A DNA stretch of 64,000 bases, taken from the NCBI GenBank assembly GCA_949372655.1, contig CASIAI010000003.1:202425-266424 (forward strand), given 5' to 3'. Source of the DNA: Candidatus Poseidoniaceae archaeon. Lineage in GTDB: Archaea; Thermoplasmatota; Poseidoniia; Poseidoniales; Poseidoniaceae. The notes under the pieces are model-generated. The model saw nothing but the letters and a program-made list of their open reading frames with translations, was not told the origin of the DNA and did no database searches. Positions within the stretch are counted from its first letter, which is position 1; every line of letters starts with the position of its first letter. The position numbers and the translations under genes were made by a program. Below are positions 27,398-35,700 of the stretch, one piece after another.

Positions 27398-28165
27398 ATG
27401 TCTGAAGACGAGATTGACTTAGAAGATGAAGAAATCATAGAAAATGCAAATCTTTGTGATGCTTGCAATGAATTTACTGGACATCAAATACTTCGAGAAA
27501 GGCCAGTAGGTGAAGGAAGAGATGTTTTACTAAAGTGTGATGAATGTGGGATTGTATCGACATTGGAAATACGACCACCGAAATTAATCAGAGTTCCATT
27601 CATATTAACCGAAGGTCCAGATTCACAAAGAATCACTATCGATGTAGATGGAGATGAAGAGTTTAGGCTTGGTGATGTCTTTGAAGAAGATGAAAAGCTG
27701 TGGACAATCAATCAAATTTTGGTATCGGGAGAGAGAAAGGCAAAGAGGTCGATGGCAGGCGAAGTAATGCGTATTTCAGCATTGAGAACAGATATGGTTA
27801 GAGTTAAAATGACTCTAACAAGAGGCGAACAATCTGATTCTGAAGCACTCCTAGTAGAATATGGTAAAACATTCACAGCAGGGCATTTGATGGATCACAA
27901 CGGTGAGACTTGGAGGATTCGTGCCATTCATACTGGAGAGGGAAGAACAATGCGTGGAACAGTTGAGTCCCAAGATATCAAGAGAATGTATTTGCATGAA
28001 CCACCTCAATTAGAGCACTTTGAGCCGAAAACTCCTAGAGAAAGAAGACAGGCATGGAAAGAGGGGAGACTTGGATTTAATCCTAATCCTGAAGTTGCTA
28101 AAGAAATCACAAAGAAAGGCGTAACACCTTCCAACAAAAGAAAGCAAAAGCGTCCACGAAATTAA
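27398..28165 (+). CDS. COG1326-type archaeal zinc-finger protein (HVO_0476 family)
   Basis: The protein of about 255 residues begins with an acidic stretch, then two CxxC pairs (CDACNEF and CDECGIV, roughly 22 residues apart) that form a zinc ribbon. Two similar halves follow, each with a hydrophobic beta-strand pattern (LGDVFEEDEKLWTINQI; FTAGHLMDHNGETWRIRAI). The C-terminus is basic (PSNKRKQKRPRN), suitable for nucleic-acid contact. The layout fits the uncharacterised archaeal zinc-finger family COG1326. The start is the ATG at 27398 with GAGGG upstream. The function is unknown; an RNA- or ribosome-related role is plausible only from the charge pattern. Confidence 0.8.
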   Translation: MSEDEIDLEDEEIIENANLCDACNEFTGHQILRERPVGEGRDVLLKCDECGIVSTLEIRPPKLIRVPFILTEGPDSQRITIDVDGDEEFRLGDVFEEDEKLWTINQILVSGERKAKRSMAGEVMRISALRTDMVRVKMTLTRGEQSDSEALLVEYGKTFTAGHLMDHNGETWRIRAIHTGEGRTMRGTVESQDIKRMYLHEPPQLEHFEPKTPRERRQAWKEGRLGFNPNPEVAKEITKKGVTPSNKRKQKRPRN

Positions 28166-29139
28166 GGTCGATTTGTCCAAGGCATCAAAAATGCCTTAGC
28201 AACTTGAGCACCAACGGTTGGGTTCTCTTTCAAACGCCTAATACTGTATTCATACCATTTTGCTCCATACGGAATGTAAACTCTTGTCCTATGACCTTCT
28301 GCTGCTAATTTCCTACGCATTGGGCCACGTACCCCGAGTAACATTTGAAACTCATATCCATTACCTTTACCGTTTCTTTTTGCACCAGCATTCTGTCTTG
28401 GGTCAGCAATATTTGGCCCCATTCCGTATGATTTCAATGCAGATTTGGCATGATTTACAACTGGCACATCATGTGATGCAATTGCACAATATGAACCTGC
28501 AGCCAGCATCTTGTCAATACATGCGTTTGTAGAAGCAACAATTTCTGAATAAGAAGTGAAGGAAATTTCTTCGGGCTCCAAGTAAATGCCTTTACAGATT
28601 CTATAGTCAGCCATCGAGCCTAATTCGGATTCAAGGTTATCGATATCTTCTAAAGTTCTAAACAAGCGACCTTGTAAAACTGTACCAACATTGGTAAGGC
28701 CTTGAGAATGTAAATCGATGACTATCTGAATTGTTTCTTGGGTCACACGGTGGTCTTCCATATCTAGTCTTACAAACATATCATGCTTTGATGCCATCTC
28801 AACCAAATTCTTAATATTTTGAAAACCTTTTTCTGGGTCGATTAATAATCCAAAAGCTGTAGGTTTGATACTTAGGTTAGCATCGAGATTATGTTCTATT
28901 ATAGCATTAGCAACACTGACATATTCGTCATAGAAATATTGCGCCTCTTCCATCGTAGAAATCTCTTCACCCAATACATCAATAGTGAAACAAGCATTTT
29001 CTTTGCTCAACCTTTGCATGATTTTGATAGCATCAGAAAGTTCTGAACCAGCAACATATCTCCTAGATACCCACTTGACAAACCATTTTGGCATACGCAC
29101 AGTACTTGCGACAACCAACTTAGAAAACCAACTTACCAT
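28162..29139 (-). CDS. Proline dehydrogenase (monofunctional)
   Basis: The first step of proline breakdown oxidises proline to pyrroline-5-carboxylate on FAD. The protein of about 325 residues has the TIM-barrel motifs of monofunctional ProDH: ANLSIKPTAFGLLID, MFVRLDMEDHRVTQ and VLQGRLFRT. The C-terminal substrate/FAD segment is EFQMLLGVRGPMRRKLA, then RVYIPYGAKWYEYSIRRLKENP, where the paired Arg residues bind the carboxylate. The start chosen is the ATG at 29139 with GAGGG just before it. A P5C dehydrogenase was not seen nearby. It overlaps its convergent neighbour by 4 bases at the stops. Confidence 0.92.
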   Translation of the reverse strand: MVSWFSKLVVASTVRMPKWFVKWVSRRYVAGSELSDAIKIMQRLSKENACFTIDVLGEEISTMEEAQYFYDEYVSVANAIIEHNLDANLSIKPTAFGLLIDPEKGFQNIKNLVEMASKHDMFVRLDMEDHRVTQETIQIVIDLHSQGLTNVGTVLQGRLFRTLEDIDNLESELGSMADYRICKGIYLEPEEISFTSYSEIVASTNACIDKMLAAGSYCAIASHDVPVVNHAKSALKSYGMGPNIADPRQNAGAKRNGKGNGYEFQMLLGVRGPMRRKLAAEGHRTRVYIPYGAKWYEYSIRRLKENPTVGAQVAKAFLMPWTNRP

Positions 29140-29186
29140 AGCCACCCTCAACTAATGCTTCCAAAGGAGATTCTTGAGGCTTGTGA

Positions 29187-30152
29187 TTATTTACTAAGTA
29201 ATTCTAGAATAGACTTGGTATTCATAAGTGGAATTTTAAGCTCTTCTAAATAATCTCTAATCGCTTGCCTCTGCCATCCCTTGAATGCTTTCTTATCCAT
29301 TGAACAGATAATATTCCCATTTGGGAAGGCTAACTTAGTAGATTGAACTGCTGCACAGATAGAATTCCTCCAGTTACCGCTTGGAGGTTCATTTTCGTCT
29401 AATGATTTGATGAAAGGTAGAGCATATGTTGCCAACATATGACCAATCCAAATCCCATTATTCAATCCGAGTTTATTCGCTCTTGGTGAGTAGTGGCCTC
29501 CGCCGAGTGTGATAAGTACTGGTTCGCCAGAATTAGAATCTGCATTCCAAACTCCAATTTCATTTCCATCTTCCAATCCGATTCCTTTAGCAATAAGTTC
29601 TGCTAAAACCATTGCTGCACCCATATGACCCCATGTTTTCTCTGTCGAACCTACTTCAACAAAAATTGAAGGAACGCTGATCCATGGCCCATGGTGAGTT
29701 ACTTCAAGCGAAAAATCGAATTCCTTCTCAATCTCCGTACCTTCTACCATAATCAGTAAATTACGCCACCAGGAAGCAAGCCTGGGTGAAGGGGGAGGAG
29801 CATTTCCACTTTTACCTCCATATGGTGCCTTTTCATCGAAACCTAATTGCGGCACTCCAATGGGGTGTAGAGTCAAAGAAGGGTTGCCACTTTTAGCTGA
29901 ATGGCGAGATGGGAAAATCGCTTCGATTACCTTTTCACCAGTTGCATGAGCCCATCTCTTGTCCAAATCATCTTCAAATAAAACCCCATTCGAATGAATC
30001 CACATACGTATTTCACCTAAGGAATAACATGGAAGTCCTTCGACATCTTTCATTTTCTTCCATGTGAATTTAGAGCGAAGGATATCTGCTTGATTTGTTG
30101 ATGCAATATCTCCACCACTGACGATTATTAGTCTAACTTCAGTGGGAGTCAT
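29187..30152 (-). CDS. dtdA: D-aminoacyl-tRNA deacylase, archaeal DTD2 type
   Basis: DTD2 (GEK1 family) removes D-amino acids from mischarged tRNA. The 321-residue length matches, and the family motifs are present: THHGPWISVPSIFVEVGST, GHMGAAMVLAELI and LGGGHYSPRANKLGL, in which His/Glu residues bind metal. The start is the ATG at 30152. The gene sits upstream of proline dehydrogenase on the same strand with a gap of about 50 bases. It belongs with the translation-quality genes in this window, such as the AlaRS editing domain. Confidence 0.92.
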   Translation of the reverse strand: MTPTEVRLIIVSGGDIASTNQADILRSKFTWKKMKDVEGLPCYSLGEIRMWIHSNGVLFEDDLDKRWAHATGEKVIEAIFPSRHSAKSGNPSLTLHPIGVPQLGFDEKAPYGGKSGNAPPPSPRLASWWRNLLIMVEGTEIEKEFDFSLEVTHHGPWISVPSIFVEVGSTEKTWGHMGAAMVLAELIAKGIGLEDGNEIGVWNADSNSGEPVLITLGGGHYSPRANKLGLNNGIWIGHMLATYALPFIKSLDENEPPSGNWRNSICAAVQSTKLAFPNGNIICSMDKKAFKGWQRQAIRDYLEELKIPLMNTKSILELLSK

Positions 30153-30228
30153 GTTTATGCGATTAGTATCTCATTTTTGACTTCTTCTTAATACGAGAAT
30201 TGACAAACTAAGCCCCACTGGCACCACT

Positions 30229-31164
30229 ATGTCCAGTGAACTTCCTGCGAGTTTAGGTTTCACGCCAAAAGAAATCCAAAAATGGGATAATGGATTTATC
30301 GCTATGGGAGTAGATGGCGAGTTACAGAAATTGGATATGGAATACAAACCTATTGGAAAGATAACCAGTCCATTTCCAACCCCACTTAGAAATTCTACAG
30401 TAATAGGTTCAATTATGGTTTCTACATGGATAGATTCAGAGTTAATGTTAGCAAGAATGGCATCATTTGACCTAACAAAAGAACTGATTCAAGGAGTTGA
30501 AAGAAGTGAATTAAGGGTTCGTAGGACAATGGAGAAAGCAATTCATCCGGCAGGAAACATTTGGTCTCATGTATTAGATGCTGAACCTTTAGCGATTAAT
30601 TCTAACGATTCAGGCTTCACATTTGTTCTTTGGAAAAAAGGGATTTACTGTATGACAATCGATGCACATGAAAAGTGGCGTAGTGAAGAACCCTCATGGA
30701 AGAAATTATCGAAATTACCTAGAGCTGGAGAAACTGTAAATGCTATAATGAAAAAAGAAACTGTCGAAATATGGTCTCGTGGAGGTGGAGTAAATATCTA
30801 TAATCTCGATAATGGTTCCATTATAGAACAAAAGGTTATCAAATTAGACGGATTTTTACTCAGCATATACCATGATTCGGATAACTATCTATTACAACTT
30901 AATGATGGGCAAGTTATACTGTTTGATGGTGAGAAAATCACCTTACGAGCAAAACTATCTGGCCCTATAAGTCATGCTTCGTGGCATGAGAGTAAAAAAG
31001 GGTGGTATATCTCTGGTTGGAGAGAAGTAGTTTTCCTTTCCACAAGTTCTTATCAAAGGAAAGAATTGATTGAGATACCGGTTTACTATGATTACAAGAG
31101 AAAAATTGCATTATGCAATGATTCTAACTGGTATGATGTTCAATTCGAAGACGAAGAGGAATAA
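30229..31164 (+). CDS. Conserved hypothetical, possible beta-propeller
   Basis: The 311-residue protein has no signal peptide. Repeating segments such as WDNGFIAMGVDGELQKLD, KETVEIWSRGGGVNIYNLD and DNYLLQLNDGQVILFDGEK look like the beta-strand blades of a WD40/YVTN-type propeller, but no exact motif is present. The C-terminal end is acidic (DEEE). It is divergent from dtdA, and its TAA directly abuts the stop codon of rps27ae. No family was recognised. Confidence 0.7.
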   Translation: MSSELPASLGFTPKEIQKWDNGFIAMGVDGELQKLDMEYKPIGKITSPFPTPLRNSTVIGSIMVSTWIDSELMLARMASFDLTKELIQGVERSELRVRRTMEKAIHPAGNIWSHVLDAEPLAINSNDSGFTFVLWKKGIYCMTIDAHEKWRSEEPSWKKLSKLPRAGETVNAIMKKETVEIWSRGGGVNIYNLDNGSIIEQKVIKLDGFLLSIYHDSDNYLLQLNDGQVILFDGEKITLRAKLSGPISHASWHESKKGWYISGWREVVFLSTSSYQRKELIEIPVYYDYKRKIALCNDSNWYDVQFEDEEE

Positions 31165-31338
31165 TCATTCTAGAGGCTCTGTGTGACCACATCGTCCGCA
31201 CGACTTTCTGTCAGCGTGAACAGCGAGGAAAACACCAGGTCCGCAATGAGGGCAGAACTCAGCCTTTCTAATCAGTTTTCCATCTTCTCCGATAGAATAC
31301 TTGGACCACTTAGCAGATGAATTAGGAGCGTCACCCAT
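31165..31338 (-). CDS. rps27ae: Ribosomal protein S27ae
   Basis: A 57-residue small-subunit protein. It has a four-cysteine zinc ribbon, [11 protein letters not shown] and CGRCGHTEP, typical of archaeal S27ae, after a short N-terminus ([20 protein letters not shown]). The gene is too short for many ORF finders. Its ATG overlaps the stop of rps24e by one base (TGATG), giving translational coupling, as usual for the archaeal rps24e-rps27ae pair. Confidence 0.95.
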   Translation of the reverse strand: MGDAPNSSAKWSKYSIGEDGKLIRKAEFCPHCGPGVFLAVHADRKSCGRCGHTEPLE

Positions 31339-31664
31339 CACTGCTCACCTCCGTCTGTAGAATCCTCAGCAGTGGCTGCACTAGCACTTCTTAGGCTAGC
31401 ATGCCTCTTGTGAATGTAATCAGGTTCCACTGTCATTGACTCTTCATCACCGTAGATATATGCCATACCTGTGGTCAAAGGTTGACCAAATCGGGTACTG
31501 CAATCTTTAATCACGATATAGTCAGGATTAGATCCAGGCTCTAGAGTCTTTACTAGATTCATTACTTCTTTCCTTGAAGGGGTTGACTTTCCGTCATGCT
31601 TCCATTTGAAAGCAATTTCAACACGATTTAATAATTTATTTTCTTTACGACTTACTTTTTCCAT
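31338..31664 (-). CDS. rps24e: Ribosomal protein S24e
   Basis: The protein begins [29 protein letters not shown], typical of the S24e small-subunit protein, followed by [17 protein letters not shown]. The core is about 90 residues, then a Ser/Ala/Asp tail of about 17 residues (ending TDGGEQ) that is not part of the usual fold. It is in the archaeal cluster rpo7-spt4-rps24e-rps27ae, all on the minus strand with gaps of 0-13 bases, most likely one operon. Confidence 0.95.
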   Translation of the reverse strand: MEKVSRKENKLLNRVEIAFKWKHDGKSTPSRKEVMNLVKTLEPGSNPDYIVIKDCSTRFGQPLTTGMAYIYGDEESMTVEPDYIHKRHASLRSASAATAEDSTDGGEQ

Positions 31665-31677
31665 ATTTACATCTCCT

Positions 31678-31881
31678 TCATCGAGTATTTACTTTGAGTG
31701 CATATTTACCAGGATGTTCAACCTTCAGCCTCTTAGCGATTTCTGAACGCTCTGGATTCATTATGATGACATAACCTTGCCAATCAGAAGATACTTGAGC
31801 CGAAGGACAACGTGAACATTGATCCACGCCATCTGCTAAAACTAGGTGACATTCACCACATGCAAAAGGATTCTTTACCAT
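31678..31881 (-). CDS. spt4: RNA polymerase-associated factor Spt4 (RpoE'')
   Basis: A 67-residue zinc-finger protein with CGECHLVL and CSRCPSAQVSSDWQGYVIIMNPERSEIAK (two CxxC pairs). It pairs with Spt5 to make RNA polymerase processive. It directly follows rpo7, as in most archaea. The motif SSDWQGYVIIM is diagnostic. Confidence 0.95.
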   Translation of the reverse strand: MVKNPFACGECHLVLADGVDQCSRCPSAQVSSDWQGYVIIMNPERSEIAKRLKVEHPGKYALKVNTR

Positions 31882-31890
31882 GATATCAAC

Positions 31891-32442
31891 TCACTCGTTA
31901 TCCTCTTCTAACCAAGAATGGCATCCTAATCCAGGTTGCTTACTTGTTAGACCAATCTTTGAACGTCTTGGGTCACTGGTATCTGGGGAAAGTGAAACAA
32001 TTCTTGCTCTTACCGAGTCACCAATACCGATCCTTCGTCCAGTTTGACGGCCTTCAATCCATCCCATTCCAACGTTGGCATCTACCATGTCTTCCATAAT
32101 TTGTGATTTGTGAAGAAGTGCTTCCATTGGTCCGATTCTAACGAATGCACCAAATTCATTGATTTCAGAAACTGCACCTTCGACAACTTCATAATCATCC
32201 ATACAGAATAATACTGCATCAAAACGAACTCTTTGATAGATTGCTCCATCACCGTGAATAATTCTGCCTCGTCCGAGAGGTTGGTGATTATTGGTAACAA
32301 GAATAAATCTATTATCATCATCAAAACGACCTTCAAAAGCAGTCATTGAAAGACGGTCGATGTGTTGATCAAGAGATTGACCTTTGCGCATATATTCTGC
32401 TGGGATACGAATCGTATCTTCCTTGGTAACAATTTTGTACAT
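31891..32442 (-). CDS. rpo7: DNA-directed RNA polymerase subunit Rpo7 (E')
   Basis: This is the stalk subunit that, with Rpo4, helps promoter melting and binds nascent RNA. The N-terminal MYKIVTKEDTIRIPAEYM and the C-terminal S1 domain (VVEGAVSEINEFGAFVRIGPMEALLHKSQ) are clear. The start is taken at the ATG at 32442; an earlier Met at 32475 adds 11 residues that the family lacks. A CTATACC about 45 bases upstream may be the promoter of the four-gene cluster. Confidence 0.95.
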   Translation of the reverse strand: MYKIVTKEDTIRIPAEYMRKGQSLDQHIDRLSMTAFEGRFDDDNRFILVTNNHQPLGRGRIIHGDGAIYQRVRFDAVLFCMDDYEVVEGAVSEINEFGAFVRIGPMEALLHKSQIMEDMVDANVGMGWIEGRQTGRRIGIGDSVRARIVSLSPDTSDPRRSKIGLTSKQPGLGCHSWLEEDNE

Positions 32443-32724
32443 TATTTTCACGTCCTTTGTCTGATTCAAAGGCACAGTGAAAGGTATAGGAGTGAACCTA
32501 TTCCGTCCTTCACCGGTTAACCTCGGGAGAGAATCCGACCGTAGTCAATTTGGCCACCGACGACCCCTATTTAATTAAAGCGGAAGAATTAGCCTATATC
32601 AAGTCCTAAAAAACGGGTCATGGAGTTCTTTTCAAGAGCCAAAAATGAAGCATTAGAGGTACGAATTGCCATAAGTCATAACAACCCCTTAGGCACACAT
32701 TGGAATATGACATCGGTTAATGCC
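32443..32724. promoter_or_regulatory. Divergent promoter region: rpo7 cluster and giant surface protein
   Basis: This gap of about 280 bases holds CTATACC (32488-32494) reading toward rpo7, the perfect palindrome GGTTAACC (32515-32522), and the AT box TATTTAATTAAA (32569-32580) reading toward the surface-protein gene. The AT box would start transcription near 32600. No other gene was seen unless the giant protein starts at the upstream ATG at 32620. Confidence 0.4.
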
Positions 32725-35700
32725 ATGAGTGTTAGAGCGAATTTACGCTCGATATTCTTGTTCGTATTGCTTTTGTTGACCTCATTGTCACCTGTGTTAC
32801 TAGATAGCATTAATGATTCAAAATCAATGGAGATTAACGAATCAACACAATATTCGAGTAATACTGAGCCGTGGAATCCGTTAGAACAACCATGGGGCCA
32901 GTACTCACGTACTCCTACTCATAATGGTAGTATGCCATTACACGGACCAAACGGTGGTCCCGGAATTGGAAATGTCAGCGATGTTACCGAATATGGGGTC
33001 ATAGATACGCCAGTAGTAAACTGGGTATTAGATGATGAAGATGGATATGGTTCAGACCTGTACGGCTCAATTATTGGAGATTTCTCAAACAGTATCACTG
33101 CAACGAATGCTGCTCTGGAAAGATGCGGACAAGGAGAACTTTTTGCAGTAATAGTATCCAGTGATATCACTAGTAGTAAACTAAGTATTGTTAGTGGAGA
33201 TGATGCAAAATTGACATGGCAAGTGGATTTAGGTTCAACCGAAGCTATCCGTTCCACTCCAGTTTTGCTAGATGTTAATGGAGACGGAAGAACTGAAATT
33301 CTGTTGGTTTATGATACTGAAACTTCAGTCGAAGTCGAGATGTGGTCTCCCGAATTATCCTGTTCTGAATCCGGATGGGATAAAAGCGGCCATGAAAATG
33401 AAAAAATGTGGTCTCTGAGTGACTCAGATTATCGAATTGGAATCCAGAGCCCTCACTTTGCATCTTCTCAAAGTAATCACAAATCTATTACTCAACCACT
33501 ACTTGCTGATTTAGAACTCGATGGAAGTCCAGAACTTGTTCTGTCTTTAGTCAATGAAAACACCAATGACCCAACTGTTGTTTCGCTTTCACTAACCTCG
33601 AGTGCTCCAACTACATTTGATTGGGAAGTGGTTTTGGATAGAGGCACTCACCCCTCTGACCCCGCATGGGGAGCACTTGATAGTTCCAATACCGCAATTG
33701 TACTAACTACAATTGATTCTAATTCTGGTAATATGTGGATCTGGAGAATTGACGGAGCTTCCGGTTCTTTAGACTGGGAACGTGTGGCAATATCAGGAAC
33801 TGACTCTGATTCAGACTCCCCACGATTAAGATTACCTGGTCCAGTAATAGTTCAATTAGACAATGATGCTGCCCCAGAGATGATTTTGACTATACCTACT
33901 GACTCCAATGGTAGAACTCCAGGAAATGGAGCAAAGTTCGTAGCAATGGAAATGACATCAATTAGTGAAATTTTTGAGTTCAGAACTCCTAATGGTTATG
34001 CTGATACTCAGCCTTTACCTATTGATACAGATGGTGATTCAATCCACGATAGGTTATGTTGGGTGACATGGTATTCCGAATCAAGTGTCAACTTTAACCG
34101 CAAAGGTATGGCTGGATGTCATGATATATCTTCAACCACGCCGATTAAAGAATGGTCAAAGGATATGCAAAGAGGTAGTGGAAACGATAATGATGAAATC
34201 GGTTTATCTCCTCCAGCATGGATGGATATTGATGGTGATGAATACTATGAACTGATAGTTCCATTCGGTAAGCGATTATGGGCATTTAATGGTGAAGATG
34301 GAATCTCATCTGCAATATCTAGTGGATGGTCTTCCCCACTTTCAATGCCTCATAGAGTATGGGCAGCACCAGCTATAGCAGATATGGATGGAGATGGTAA
34401 TTTGGACATTTTAATAGGTGATACTTTAGTTTCACAACTAGTTTCTGATTTTGCTCCATTGAGTGATAGTCGCGGAATCAGTTTTAATCCAAACCAACCA
34501 GACCCCGGAGATTTAGTTACAGTTACCGGTCAGTTCAGTAATATTGGTACTATGGATAATGAAGATGACCTTGATGTTGTATTATTACAAAATGGAAATG
34601 AAATTGCAAGAGAGCGATTTGATGATGTAAAACCTGTTGCACCCTCGGGGGAAGGTGGTCCTTACACATTTAGCGTAGACATAACTGCAGAACTGGGAAT
34701 TCATAATTTCGAGATGATTCTTGACGTAAATACTAATCTATCAGAGGCACGAGAAGATAACAATCGAGAGTTAGCGCAGTTATCAGTTGTCGAGCCTTAT
34801 GTGTCACAAATCGATATACCTGCTGAAGCGCCTCGTATATCGCCTGGCACAGGAGAAAGCGTAACTATTAGTGTTTCAGCAATAGGTTCTCGTACCGATT
34901 CATGGACTCTTTCGTGGAATGATGATTCACTTCCGAGTGGTTGGACTTTCGAACTGATGAATAATCAAAATATAAATCCAACTTTGGTGCCTAATACTCC
35001 ATTTGGCATAGATTTTGCCGTTTCTATCCCAATCGAAGCATTGGGAGATGAAAACTCATATGTGGATTTAACACTAACTTTGGATGATGACCAAAATATT
35101 AGTTCTACCGCTAGACTACCCATTGAAGTTCTCAGAACACGGGGTTTTTCTGTAGTCGGACCTGAGGGTCTTAGTGTAAGTGAAGGTTTTGGAAAACCTG
35201 GCAATACCGCTACTGCATGGATGATGGTTGAAAACCTTGGTAATGCCTATGAATCTACTACCTCGATCGATTGGAGTGCTCCATCATGGGGTGGAACACC
35301 TACACTACACAATGATGCTGGAACTGAAGTATTCTCACTAAATTTAGCACCAAAGGAAAAGCGGGAGCTATTTGTTCACTTAGAAACCCCTAATTCCCTA
35401 CTCCCTGGTTCGACTACTTCCACGACGATGACAATGTGTATCGGAAGTGGTGAAGATACACTGTGTCAAGACTTAATAGTCAATTTCACAGCATCAGCAG
35501 TAACTGTTCAAAATATACATACAAGGACTCTACCTAATAGTTCACTGTCTTGGCAACTCGATGCAGAATTACCTCTAGCAGGTGAATTGAAGTGGAGTAT
35601 GGTATCTGCACAAATGATCAATCTTGGATGGTCATGGAGTGTTGATGGGGATTTGGTCATCAATGGTTCTAACTTAGAAGTTTCAGGAACACCTGGTCAA